From Castellaniella denitrificans (GTDB lineage Bacteria > Pseudomonadota > Gammaproteobacteria > Burkholderiales > Burkholderiaceae_B), in contig NZ_JBHSEZ010000028.1 in assembly GCF_042653765.1 (NCBI RefSeq), positions 248,001-312,000 on the forward strand: DNA of 64,000 bases, read 5' to 3'. How positions within the stretch are numbered: the first letter of the stretch is position 1; each line of letters starts with the position of its first letter. The notes under the pieces were generated by a model. It had not been told where the DNA came from, made no database searches, and saw only the letters and a list, made by a program, of their open reading frames with translations. The position numbers and the translations under genes are program-made. This document shows positions 17,519 through 27,657 of this stretch, piece by piece.

Positions 17519-18636
17519 CAGGCGCTCCTCAGGACCTGGCCGTCCTTGCAGACCAGGCAGGCTTTGACGATGTCGTCGTCAGCCGGCGGGGCGTAGCGGC
17601 CCTCGGCGTCGATGACGAGTTTCAGGAAATCGAGCACGTTGCGCGCGTACAGCGCGGAAGCGTCGGTCGCCAGCAGGGCGGGCAGGTTGGCCAGCCCGAC
17701 CAGGGTGACGCCGTCGCGCTCGACGACCTCGCCCGGCACCGACAGCGGGCAGTTGCCGCCGCGCTCCACCGCCAGGTCGACGATGACCGAGCCCGGCTTC
17801 ATGGCGGCCACCGTGTCCGGCTGGATCAGGGTCGGGGCCGGCCGGCCGGGGATCAGGGCCGTGGTGATGACGATGTCGGCCTGCTTGCAGCGCTCGGCCA
17901 CCAGGGCGGCCTGGCGCGCCATCCACGCGGCCGGCATGGGCCGGGCATAGCCGCCGACGCCTTCGGCGATCTCGCGCTCCTCGTCGGTCTCGTAGGGCAC
18001 GTCGATGAACTTGCCGCCCAGCGATTCGACCTGCTCGCGCGCGGCGGGGCGCACGTCCGAGGCTTCCACCACGGCGCCCAGGCGGCGCGCGGTGGCGATG
18101 GCCTGCAGGCCGGCCACGCCCGCGCCCAGCACGACCACGCGGGCCGCCTTCAGGGTGCCGGCGGCGGTCATCATCATAGGGAAGATGCGGCCGTAGTACT
18201 GGGTGGCCAGCAGCACGGCCTTGTAGCCGGCCAGGTTGGCCTGGGACGAGAGCACGTCCAGGCTCTGGGCGCGGGTCGTGCGCGGCGCGGCTTCCAGGGC
18301 GAAGGCCGTGAGGCCCGCGCCCGCCAGGGCCTGCAGGCCGTCCCGGTCGAAGGGGTCCAGCATGCCGAGCAGCACGGCGCCCGGCTTCATGCGGCCCAGT
18401 TCGGCCGCGTCGGGGCGGCGCACCTTCAGGACCAGCTCGCCGCCCAGGGCGGCGCCGGCGTCGGCCAGTTCGGCGCCCGCCTTTTCATAGTCGGCGTCGG
18501 GATAGCGGGCGGCCGTGCCGGCGCCGCGTTCGACCAGGACCCGATGGCTCGCCTGGACCAGCTTCCTGACGGTTTCGGGGGTGGCGGCGACCCGGGTCTC
18601 GCCCGGCAGGGTTTCGCGGGGAATGCCTATCTGCAT
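17518..18636 (-). CDS. pntAA: NAD(P) transhydrogenase alpha-1 subunit (NAD-binding)
   Basis: A 372-residue soluble NAD(H)-binding subunit of the alanine-dehydrogenase/PntA family. It begins MQIGIPRETLPGETRVAATPE and has the RAQSLDVLSSQ loop, the Rossmann motif VVVLGAGVAGLQAIATARRLGA and the flexible loop region YARPMP. It is the first gene of pntAA-pntAB-pntB, which together would set the NADPH supply. Confidence 0.95.
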   Translation of the reverse strand: MQIGIPRETLPGETRVAATPETVRKLVQASHRVLVERGAGTAARYPDADYEKAGAELADAGAALGGELVLKVRRPDAAELGRMKPGAVLLGMLDPFDRDGLQALAGAGLTAFALEAAPRTTRAQSLDVLSSQANLAGYKAVLLATQYYGRIFPMMMTAAGTLKAARVVVLGAGVAGLQAIATARRLGAVVEASDVRPAAREQVESLGGKFIDVPYETDEEREIAEGVGGYARPMPAAWMARQAALVAERCKQADIVITTALIPGRPAPTLIQPDTVAAMKPGSVIVDLAVERGGNCPLSVPGEVVERDGVTLVGLANLPALLATDASALYARNVLDFLKLVIDAEGRYAPPADDDIVKACLVCKDGQVLRSA

Positions 18637-18720
18637 GGCGGCCTCCCGGCGGGGATGCGGCGGTATTGCGGCATGGGATTTCCTTGATGTCTTGGGGGTT
18701 GGGGCGGGACGGAGCCGGTT

Positions 18721-20001
18721 TCAACGGCTGGCGTCCAGCGCCTGGCGCAGATCGTCGAGGATGTCGTCGATGTGCTCGATACCGATGGACAGGCGGATCA
18801 TGTCTTCGCCGACACCGGCACGGGCGAGTTCTTCGGGGCTGAGCTGGCGATGGGTGGTCGAGGCCGGATGGCAGGCCAGGGATTTCGCGTCGCCGATGTT
18901 GACCAGCCGCAGGATCAGTTGCAGGGCATCGATGAAGCGGGCGCCGGCGGCGCGGCCCCCCTGGATGCCGAAGGACAGGATGCTGGCGGGCAGCCCGCCC
19001 ATGTATTTTTGCGCCAGGGCGTGTTCGGGGTGGTCCGGCAGGCCGGCGTAGTTCACCCAGGCGACCTGCGGGTGGTCCCGCAGGAAGCGGGCCACGGCCA
19101 GGGCGTTGGCGCAGTGGCGTTCCATGCGCAGGGCCAGGGTCTCGATGCCCTGCAGCACCAGGAAGGAATTGAAGGGCGAGATCGCGCCGCCGGTGTTGCG
19201 CAGCGGCACGACGCGGCAGCGGCCGATGAAGGCGGCCGGGCCGAAGGCTTCCGTGTAGACCACGCCGTGGTAGGACGGGTCCGGCTCGTTCAGCATGGGA
19301 AAGCGGTCGCGGTGCTCGGCCCAGGGGAATTTGCCGCTGTCCACGACGGCCCCGGCGATGCTGGTGCCGTGTCCCCCCATGTACTTGGTCAGGGCATGCA
19401 CCACGATGTCGGCGCCCCATTCGATGGGGCGGCACAGGGCGGGCGAGGCGACCGTGTTGTCCACGATCAGCGGCACGCCGTGGCGGTGCGCGGCCTCGGC
19501 CAGCGCCTGGATGTCGATGATGTTGCCCGCCGGGTTGCCGACCGATTCGCAGAACACCGCGCGGGTGCGCTCGTCGATCAGGGCTTCCAGGGCGGCGACG
19601 TCGTCGTGGGGCGCGAAGCGGACTTCCAGGCCCTGGCGCGGGAAGGTGTGGGCGAACAGGTTGTAGGTGCCGCCGTAGAGCTTGCTGGTGGAGACGATGT
19701 TGTCGCCCGCCTGCGCCAGGGTCTGGATGGCGTAGGTGATGGCCGTCATGCCCGAGGCCACGGCCAGCGCGGCCACGCCGCCTTCCAGGGCGGCGACGCG
19801 CTCTTCCAGGACGGCGGTGGTCGGGTTCATGATGCGGGTGTAGATGTTGCCGGCCACCTTCAGGTCGAACAGGTCCGCGCCATGCTGGGTGTCGTCGAAC
19901 GCGTACGAGGTGGTCTGGTAGATCGGCACGGCGACGGCCTTGGTCGTGGGGTCCGGGGTGTAGCCGGCGTGGATCGCCAGGGTCTCGAAGCGGCGGGTCA
20001 T
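18721..20001 (-). CDS. metY: O-acetylhomoserine sulfhydrylase (MetY type)
   Basis: A 426-residue PLP enzyme of the Cys/Met metabolism family, in the length range of O-acetylhomoserine (thiol)-lyase rather than the roughly 390-residue cystathionine synthases. Landmarks: SYAFDDTQHGADLF, YTRIMNPTT, ASGMTAITYA, the PLP lysine in HALTKYMGGHGTS, and HPASTTHRQL. It makes homocysteine directly from O-acetylhomoserine and sulfide. I chose the start at 20001 (MTRRFETLAIHAG) because AGGAGA lies just upstream. Confidence 0.9.
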   Translation of the reverse strand: MTRRFETLAIHAGYTPDPTTKAVAVPIYQTTSYAFDDTQHGADLFDLKVAGNIYTRIMNPTTAVLEERVAALEGGVAALAVASGMTAITYAIQTLAQAGDNIVSTSKLYGGTYNLFAHTFPRQGLEVRFAPHDDVAALEALIDERTRAVFCESVGNPAGNIIDIQALAEAAHRHGVPLIVDNTVASPALCRPIEWGADIVVHALTKYMGGHGTSIAGAVVDSGKFPWAEHRDRFPMLNEPDPSYHGVVYTEAFGPAAFIGRCRVVPLRNTGGAISPFNSFLVLQGIETLALRMERHCANALAVARFLRDHPQVAWVNYAGLPDHPEHALAQKYMGGLPASILSFGIQGGRAAGARFIDALQLILRLVNIGDAKSLACHPASTTHRQLSPEELARAGVGEDMIRLSIGIEHIDDILDDLRQALDASR

Positions 20002-20125
20002 GGGGTGTCTCCTATGCGGCATGGTTTGAGGCAATCAGCCATGGTACCGGCGAATGCGCTTTCAATATAAGGTCTGTGTAAGGTTTATGATCACATTTTT
20101 ATATAACCACAGATAATATGAAGCC

Positions 20126-20152
20126 CATTGCATTCTTCTACGAAATGCAATG
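20126..20152. promoter_or_regulatory. Inverted repeat in the metY-asmA divergent region
   Basis: CATTGCATT, 9-base spacer, AATGCAATG in an AT-rich stretch, midway between the divergent metY and asmA starts. A further partial copy (GCAATAGAATGC) follows. This is operator-like geometry; the regulator is unknown. Confidence 0.4.
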
Positions 20153-20270
20153 CGGTGCAATAGAATGCGGCCGAACGCCGTAAACGGCCGTGCCGGACGC
20201 GGGCATGGGTTAGCATTTCGTTTGTTGTCCGGCCTGTGGCGGACTGCCGATCGAGGGTGTGGGTCAAAAA

Positions 20271-22865
20271 ATGAATGTCTGGTTGAAGCGGGTGCTGTTC
20301 AGCCTGGTCGTGGCGCTGCTGCTGGCGGTGGTCGGGCTGGCGATTTTCCTGCTGACCTTCAATCCGAACGCCTACAAGTCCAGGCTGGAATCCCTGGTGT
20401 TCGAACGCACCGCGCGCACGCTGACCATCGACGGCGACATCGGCCTGTCGCTGTTTCCCCGCATCGGCCTGTCCGTCAGCGACGTGGCCCTGTCCAACCG
20501 CGACGCCAAGGACACCTTCGTGTCCATCGACAGCGCCCGCTTCGCGGTGGCGATTTGGCCGCTGCTGTCGAACCGGCTGGTGGTGGACCACGTGGCCGTT
20601 ACGGGCCTGAAGGCCTATGTCGTGCGGGACGCCCAGGGCCGCTTCAATTTCAGCGACCTGCTGGACGCGGACGGGGCCGCCGCGGCGGCGCCCGCGCCCC
20701 TGGCCGCCGCCGCGGCCGCGTCCGGCGCCGGCTCGGACCTCAACATCGACATCGCCGGCCTGGAACTGAAGGCGGGCCGGGTCCAGTACGTCGACCAGCG
20801 CGACGGCCTGTCCACGACCTTCGACCAGATCGAGGCGAACACCGGCCGGGTCACCTATGACCAGCCTTTCGACGTGTCCCTGAAGGCCGTGATCACGGGC
20901 AACGATCCGGTGCAGAACGCCCAGCTCCAGGCCCAGGCGCTGCTGCGCCTGAATCCGGGGGGACGCGGCTATTCGGCGCAGAAGATCAACGTGCAACTGA
21001 ACGGGCGCCTGGGCAATCTGGACCAGTCGCAGGCCACGCTGCGGGGCAACCTGGCCTATGACGGCAAGGCCCGCAATTTTTCCGCGGACAACCTGGAACT
21101 GGCCCTGAACGGCAATATCGTCGGCGCCCATCCGATCCAGGGGCTGAAGGCCAGCCTGACGGCCGCGCAGCTGCGCCTGGACCAGCGCAATACCGCGCTC
21201 AAGATCGACAAGCTCGCCCTGCGCGCCGTGGGCCAGGACCGCGGGCGCGCCATGGACCTGGCCCTGGATGCGCCGGCCCTGGCGATTTCGCCCGATTCCG
21301 CCCAGGCCGATCCCGTGACCGGCACCTTCAAGTGGACCGGCGACGACACGCTGGCCATCTCGCTCGGCCTGGAAGGCCTGTCGGGCAACGCCGGCGAATG
21401 GCAGTTCCGCACGGCCAGCCTGGATGGGGCGCTGACGCAGGGCGAACGCCTGCTGCGCCTGAAGCTGACGTCGCCGCTGGCCTGGAACATGGCCCTGCGC
21501 AAGGGGTCGCTGAGCGCCATCAAGGGCGACATGGGCGTGCGCGACCAGGCGCTGCCGTCCGGCAGCTATGAATTCCCCATGATCGGCAGCGTGCACCTGG
21601 ACCTGGTCCAGGATCTGCTGGCGGCCGACCTGAACGCCGTGATCGACGGCGGGCAGGCCGCCTTCAAGTCCCAGACCACGAAGCTGGCCACGCCCCAGCC
21701 CCAGACCCGGTTCACCCTGAACACGGAAAAGCTCGATCTGAACCGCTGGCTGCCGGCGCCGCCGTCTCCCGTCGCCGGATCGGGCGGCGCGGGCAAGGAC
21801 GCCGCAAAGGAAGCGGACAAGAGCCAGGACGAGAAGGGCCAGGGCGCGGCCCCGGCCGGCGATGCGCAGGCGCCGCCGGCGGCCCCCGCGCCGATCGACC
21901 TGTCGTTCCTGCAGGGGCTGGACGTCGAGGGCGACGTGCGGATCGGGGACTTGCGGGTGCGCGACGTGCAGTTGATGGGCGTCGGCATCCAGGCCCGCGT
22001 CCAGAAGGGCGCGCTGGCCGTTCCCAAGCTGGCGGCCGGCCTGTACGAGGGCACGCTGTCGGGCCAGTTCAATGCGGGGGCCGACCAGACCTTCGGCCTG
22101 AAACTGAACCTGGACAAAGTCGCCGTGGCGCCCCTGCTCCAGGCCGCGCTGGGCCGGAACCTGCTGTCGGGGCGCGGCGCGGCGCAGATCGACCTGCGCG
22201 CGCAGGGCGCGACGCTGGATGCCCTGCAGCGGTCGCTGACGGGCAGGGCGGCCGTGCAGGTGCGTGACGGCGCGGTGCTCGGCGTGGATGCCTCGCGGAC
22301 CCTGACGGAGGTGGCGGCGGCGCTGGGCAACGTCCTGAAGGGGCGCCTGGACGCCCTGGCCTCGCCGTTCGACAGCCGCCGCAGCACCGCCTTCAGCAGC
22401 CTGGACGGCCGCCTGGATCTCAAGGACGGCCAGGGGACGCTGTCGAAGCTGTCCGTGGTGTCCGACCTGGTGCGGGTGTCCGAAGGCAAGCCGGCGCGCA
22501 TCGACGTGCCCGGCCGCAGCCTGGACCTGGTCCTGCAGGCCCAGGTGGCGGCGCGGCTGCCCAAGGGCCTGGATATCGCGCTGACGCCGCTGCTGGGTTC
22601 GACCATCCCCATCCATGTCACCGGCTCCTGGGACCATCCCGAGTACGACGTGAGCTGGTCGAGCGTCCGCAACCCGTCGATCCAGCGCGCCCTGAAGTCG
22701 GGGCTGATGGAACTGCTCAAGGGACGGGACCTGATCGATCAGGCGCTGCCGTCGCCCGAGCCCGAGGCGCCGGGCGCGGCCCCGAAGAACTCCGCGGCGC
22801 CGGCCTCCGGCGCCGATCCGGTGGAACGCATCGGCAAGGCCATCAAGGGCCTGCTGGGACAATGA
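20271..22865 (+). CDS. AsmA-family outer-membrane biogenesis/lipid-transport protein
   Basis: An 864-residue protein with one N-terminal membrane helix (residues about 5-30) and a long periplasmic repeat-rich body. The AsmA start SRLESLVFERTARTLTIDGDIGLSLFPRIG-type segment is clear, and the C-terminal AsmA domain ends near IDLRAQGATLDALQRSLTGRAAV. An Ala/Pro/Lys-rich linker of about 45 residues separates the two. By recent family knowledge, AsmA-like proteins form bridges moving phospholipid to the outer membrane. The ATG at 20271 was chosen over an in-frame GTG at 20259. Confidence 0.85.
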   Translation: MNVWLKRVLFSLVVALLLAVVGLAIFLLTFNPNAYKSRLESLVFERTARTLTIDGDIGLSLFPRIGLSVSDVALSNRDAKDTFVSIDSARFAVAIWPLLSNRLVVDHVAVTGLKAYVVRDAQGRFNFSDLLDADGAAAAAPAPLAAAAAASGAGSDLNIDIAGLELKAGRVQYVDQRDGLSTTFDQIEANTGRVTYDQPFDVSLKAVITGNDPVQNAQLQAQALLRLNPGGRGYSAQKINVQLNGRLGNLDQSQATLRGNLAYDGKARNFSADNLELALNGNIVGAHPIQGLKASLTAAQLRLDQRNTALKIDKLALRAVGQDRGRAMDLALDAPALAISPDSAQADPVTGTFKWTGDDTLAISLGLEGLSGNAGEWQFRTASLDGALTQGERLLRLKLTSPLAWNMALRKGSLSAIKGDMGVRDQALPSGSYEFPMIGSVHLDLVQDLLAADLNAVIDGGQAAFKSQTTKLATPQPQTRFTLNTEKLDLNRWLPAPPSPVAGSGGAGKDAAKEADKSQDEKGQGAAPAGDAQAPPAAPAPIDLSFLQGLDVEGDVRIGDLRVRDVQLMGVGIQARVQKGALAVPKLAAGLYEGTLSGQFNAGADQTFGLKLNLDKVAVAPLLQAALGRNLLSGRGAAQIDLRAQGATLDALQRSLTGRAAVQVRDGAVLGVDASRTLTEVAAALGNVLKGRLDALASPFDSRRSTAFSSLDGRLDLKDGQGTLSKLSVVSDLVRVSEGKPARIDVPGRSLDLVLQAQVAARLPKGLDIALTPLLGSTIPIHVTGSWDHPEYDVSWSSVRNPSIQRALKSGLMELLKGRDLIDQALPSPEPEAPGAAPKNSAAPASGADPVERIGKAIKGLLGQ

Positions 22866-22888
22866 TCGCCACGAAGGGAACACACGCG

Positions 22889-23278
22889 ATGACGACCGAT
22901 TCCGCTTTTCAGCCGATCGCCGGGGCGGCCCCCCTGGCCGGCGAGGCCGCCCGGCCCTACGACCGCCGCTGGCTGGCGGTCGATGACCAGGACCGATGGC
23001 TGGATGCCGGCCGGGCGCCGGGCCTGGCCGGGCTGGAAATCAGCCTGCGCTTCGGCTATCTGGTGATCCGCGCGCCCGGCATGCTGCGCCTGGACGTGCC
23101 GCTGGACGTGATCGAGGACGACGTCAGCGTCGAACGCACCGCGCGGGTCGGCGGGCGCGACGTGCGGGTCGTGGACGAGGGCGACCTGGCCGCGGCCTGG
23201 TTTTCCCAGTGGCTGGGCCAGCCCTGCCGGCTGGTGAAGGTACATCCGGACGCCGGGGCCGTCGACTGGCCGGCCTGA
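22889..23278 (+). CDS. Stand-alone MOSC N-terminal beta-barrel domain protein
   Basis: A 129-residue protein matching only the N-terminal beta-barrel of MOSC enzymes: the opening YDRRWLAVDDQDRWLD and the closing WFSQWLGQPCRLVKVHPDAG are typical. The C-terminal MOSC sulfur-carrier domain with its catalytic Cys is absent and is not encoded downstream. An upstream ATG at 22862 overlaps the asmA stop; I prefer 22889 because GAAGGGAA lies before it. Function is unknown. Confidence 0.7.
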   Translation: MTTDSAFQPIAGAAPLAGEAARPYDRRWLAVDDQDRWLDAGRAPGLAGLEISLRFGYLVIRAPGMLRLDVPLDVIEDDVSVERTARVGGRDVRVVDEGDLAAAWFSQWLGQPCRLVKVHPDAGAVDWPA

Positions 23279-23291
23279 ATCCGGCGCCTTT

Positions 23292-23804
23292 TTATTTCCC
23301 GTTCGCCGCTTCCTGCGCTTCGCGCAGGGCCTTGGCCTTGGCGTGCAGCCAGCGTTCCACGGACGGGAACACGAACTTGCTGACGTCCCCGCCCAGGATG
23401 GCGATTTCCCGCACGATGGTGCCGGAGATGAACTGGTACTGGTCCGACGGGGTCATGAACAGGGTCTCGACCTCGGGCAGCAGGTGGCGGTTCATGCCGG
23501 CCATCTGGAATTCGTACTCGAAGTCCGACACGGCGCGCAGGCCGCGCACGATGACGCGGGCGTCCTGTTCGCGCACGAAGTCCTTGAGCAGGCCGCCGAA
23601 GCTGCGCACCCGCACGTTGGGGTAGTGCCCCAGGACCTCCTCGGCGATCTCCAGGCGTTCCTGGAGGGTAAAGAACGGCCGCTTGTTCTGGCTGTGGGCC
23701 ACGCCCACGACGACCTGGTCGAACAGGCTGGCCGCCCTTCGCACGAGGTCCTCGTGCCCACGGGTGAGCGGGTCGAAAGTGCCTGGGTAGACGGCGGTGA
23801 TCAT
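23292..23804 (-). CDS. coaD: Phosphopantetheine adenylyltransferase
   Basis: A 170-residue enzyme of coenzyme A synthesis that adenylates 4'-phosphopantetheine. The nucleotidyltransferase motif YPGTFDPLTRGHEDLV at the N-terminus, the central RGLRAVSDFEYEFQMAGMN and the ISGTIVREIA motif near the end are all present. The start MITAVYPG at 23804 matches the family. It lies downstream of rsmD on the same strand, a common pairing. Confidence 0.95.
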   Translation of the reverse strand: MITAVYPGTFDPLTRGHEDLVRRAASLFDQVVVGVAHSQNKRPFFTLQERLEIAEEVLGHYPNVRVRSFGGLLKDFVREQDARVIVRGLRAVSDFEYEFQMAGMNRHLLPEVETLFMTPSDQYQFISGTIVREIAILGGDVSKFVFPSVERWLHAKAKALREAQEAANGK

Positions 23805-23885
23805 GCGGTCTCCGTATAAGTTGACGGAATCGGTATCCGGATCCCGGAGCATCCCGGATGCCGGGAGCTGGATTCGGGCGGCTGT

Positions 23886-24485
23886 TCAGAGTGTCTCCGA
23901 ACAGTCATTATTCATATTTTTTTGCATTGCAGCAAATTGAATCAATCCGTAGTGGACCTGGCCCGCGCGTCCCTGGCGCAGGAGCGCCCAGTCCGGCGGC
24001 AGCGCGCCGAAGGGGGCTTCCGATTCCAGATACAGCAGGCCGCCCGGCAGCACGGCCCGGTCCAGCAGGGGCGGCAGGCGTTGCAGCCAGCCCGCGCCGA
24101 AGGGCGGGTCGAGCATCACCAGGTCGTAGGACGGGGCCTGCTGGGCGCGCAGGAAGGCGCAGGCCTCGCCCGCGTGGATGCGGATCGCGGGCGCCTTCAG
24201 GCGGGCCTGGACGGCCCGCAGGCCGGCCAGCGCGGCCGGGGCCTGCTCGACCAGCTGGACGGTCTCCACGCCCCGGGATGCGGCCTCGAAGCCCAGCGCT
24301 CCCGTCCCGGCGAACAGGTCAAGCACCCGGCGGCCGGCGAACGAGCCGTCCCAGAAATGCGCCAGCCAGTTGAACAGGGTCTCGCGCACCCGGTCGGGCG
24401 TCGGACGCAGGTGATCGCCTTCCGGAACGGAAATGGGCGTGCGGCGGTAGGCACCGCCTACAATACGGATCTGGTGTTTTTTCAT
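23886..24485 (-). CDS. rsmD: 16S rRNA m2G966 methyltransferase
   Basis: A 199-residue SAM methyltransferase. It has RIVGGAYRR at the start, RPTPDRVRETLFNWL, the SAM-binding VLDLFAGTGALGFEAASRG and the catalytic DPPFGAGW motif. It methylates G966 of 16S rRNA in the small subunit. It is divergent from ftsY across 57 bases, the usual rsmD/ftsY arrangement. Confidence 0.94.
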   Translation of the reverse strand: MKKHQIRIVGGAYRRTPISVPEGDHLRPTPDRVRETLFNWLAHFWDGSFAGRRVLDLFAGTGALGFEAASRGVETVQLVEQAPAALAGLRAVQARLKAPAIRIHAGEACAFLRAQQAPSYDLVMLDPPFGAGWLQRLPPLLDRAVLPGGLLYLESEAPFGALPPDWALLRQGRAGQVHYGLIQFAAMQKNMNNDCSETL

Positions 24486-24542
24486 GCGCGGTCCGCTGGG
24501 TCCGTGCCGGGCCTTGGCCGGATCGTTTTCAGTGTAAAGCCT

Positions 24543-25891
<1,349 letters not shown>

Positions 25892-25928
25892 AATGCCCGC
25901 ATTCCGTTTTCAATTTGGCAGGCATGGC

Positions 25929-27110
25929 ATGAACATGGCATCCGGCGCGGCTTCGATCGAGTCGCCCTTCGACATTTCCCCGGTCCAGGAGATCGTGAAC
26001 GAGCTGCGGGCCGGCCACATGGTCATCCTGGTGGACGAGGAAGACCGCGAGAACGAGGGCGACCTGGTCCTGGCGGCCGATTTCGTGACGCCCGACGCGA
26101 TCAACTTCATGGTGACCCACGCGCGCGGGCTGGTCTGCCTGACGCTCACACACGAGCGCTGCGAGCAGCTGCAGCTGCCGATGATGTCCAACCAGAACGG
26201 CACGCGCTACGGCACCAACTTCACGGTCTCCATCGAGGCCGCCGAAGGCGTGGGGACCGGCATTTCCGCCGCCGACCGCGCCCGCACCATCCAGGCGGCC
26301 GTGGCGCGCGACGCGCGGCCGGCCGACCTGGTCCAGCCGGGGCACATCTTTCCCGTGCGCGCCGTCCAGGGCGGCGTGCTGGTGCGCGCCGGCCACACGG
26401 AAGCCGGCTGCGACCTGACCGCCATGGCGGGCCTGACCCCGGCCGCCGTGATCTGCGAAATCCTCAAGCCCGACGGCACCATGGCGCGCCTGCCGGACCT
26501 GATGGTCTTCGCCCGGGAACATGGGCTGAAGATCGGCACCATCGCCGACCTGATCCAGTACCGCAGCGAACACGAATCCATGATCGAGCGCCTGGTCGAG
26601 CGCCCGGTGAACACGCCCTGGGGGGCGTTCCGGGCCGTGGCCTACCGGGACCGCGCCTCCAATGCGCCACACCTGGCGCTGGTGCACGGCGACATCCGCC
26701 CCGACCAGGAAGCCCTGGTGCGCGTGCACGAGCCGGCCAGCGTGCTGGACCTGCTGTGCGAAGGCGCCACCCGCCACAGCTGGACCATTCCCCAGGCCTT
26801 GCAGGCCATCGCGCAGGCGCCCAGCGGCGCGCTGGTGCTGCTGAACTGCCATGGCGGCGCCGACCTGCTGTTCGCGCAGTTCGACGCCTGGGCCCGCAGC
26901 GACGGCGACGCCCAGGCCTCGCGGCCGGTCGTCGACGGCGAACGTCACGGCCTGCGCACCTTCGGCATCGGCGCGCAGATCCTGCGCGACCTCGGCGTGG
27001 GCCAGGCCCGGCTGCTGGCGCGGCCGCGCAAAATGCCTAGCATGGCAGGGTTCTCCCTGACCATTACGGGTTACCATAACGAACCCGGCGTATCCGACGC
27101 CGCGACCTGA
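25929..27110 (+). CDS. ribB: 3,4-dihydroxy-2-butanone 4-phosphate synthase with degenerate GTP cyclohydrolase II domain
   Basis: A 393-residue RibBA-layout protein. The RibB half is complete: VDEEDRENEGDLV acidic loop, THARGLVCL, and the HTEAGCDL substrate motif. It makes the four-carbon riboflavin precursor from ribulose 5-phosphate. The RibA-like half (from about residue 215) lacks the zinc-cysteine cluster of active GTP cyclohydrolase II; the region reads RVHEPASVLDLLC instead of a CxxGDxxxSxxCDC-type motif. So only the RibB activity is likely. The start at 25929 was chosen; an ATG at 25935 is also possible. ribH follows after 16 bases. Confidence 0.9.
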   Translation: MNMASGAASIESPFDISPVQEIVNELRAGHMVILVDEEDRENEGDLVLAADFVTPDAINFMVTHARGLVCLTLTHERCEQLQLPMMSNQNGTRYGTNFTVSIEAAEGVGTGISAADRARTIQAAVARDARPADLVQPGHIFPVRAVQGGVLVRAGHTEAGCDLTAMAGLTPAAVICEILKPDGTMARLPDLMVFAREHGLKIGTIADLIQYRSEHESMIERLVERPVNTPWGAFRAVAYRDRASNAPHLALVHGDIRPDQEALVRVHEPASVLDLLCEGATRHSWTIPQALQAIAQAPSGALVLLNCHGGADLLFAQFDAWARSDGDAQASRPVVDGERHGLRTFGIGAQILRDLGVGQARLLARPRKMPSMAGFSLTITGYHNEPGVSDAAT

Positions 27111-27126
27111 TCAAGGAATCGCGACT

Positions 27127-27657
27127 ATGAACCCCTACGTGATGACCCCCGACATGAACGGGGAAGGCCTGCATATCGGCATCGTGCGTGCTCGGTTCAA
27201 CGAAGAAATCGGCACGGCCGAACTGCAGACCTGCCTGGACGAACTGGCCGCCCTGGGCGTGGACGAGCGCGACGTCATGGTGGTGTCCGTGCCCGGCGCG
27301 CTGGAACTGGGCGTGACTCTGGCCCAGATGGCCGAGACCTTCGAATTCGACGCCCTGATCGCCCTGGGCGCCGTGATCCGCGGTGAAACCTATCACTTCG
27401 AGATCGTCAGCAACGAATCGGCGTCGGCGATCAGCCGCATCGCCCTGGAAACCGGCATCCCGGTCGCCAACGGCGTGCTGACCACCGATACCGACGAGCA
27501 GGCCCTGGCCCGCGCGGCCGACAAGGGCCGCGACTGCGCCCGCGCCGCCGTCGAAATGGCCAATCTGGTGGCAGCCCTGGAACCGGAATCGGAAGACGAC
27601 GAGGACGAAGACGACGACTTCGACGACGAAGACGACGAAGAGGACGTGGATGACTGA
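27127..27657 (+). CDS. ribH: 6,7-dimethyl-8-ribityllumazine synthase with acidic tail
   Basis: A 176-residue lumazine synthase catalysing the penultimate riboflavin step. It has the VPGALELG loop, the catalytic region GAVIRGETYHFE with His90, and GVLTTDTDEQALAR. It is about 20 residues longer than typical because of a C-terminal tail in which 20 of the last 23 residues are Asp or Glu. The stop overlaps the nusB start by eight bases. Confidence 0.95.
   Translation: MNPYVMTPDMNGEGLHIGIVRARFNEEIGTAELQTCLDELAALGVDERDVMVVSVPGALELGVTLAQMAETFEFDALIALGAVIRGETYHFEIVSNESASAISRIALETGIPVANGVLTTDTDEQALARAADKGRDCARAAVEMANLVAALEPESEDDEDEDDDFDDEDDEEDVDD

Noticed and set aside
20002..20270. SAM or SAH riboswitch before metY
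   Set aside because: The leader lacks the conserved cores of these classes; only an AT-rich inverted repeat was found.
20091..22883. 930-residue reverse-strand frame opposite asmA
   Set aside because: It is rich in Gln, Arg and Gly with no domain, and mirrors the codon bias of asmA; a shadow of the real gene.
25892..25928. FMN riboswitch before ribB
   Set aside because: Only 37 bases separate ftsY and ribB, too short for the aptamer, and no RFN consensus is seen.
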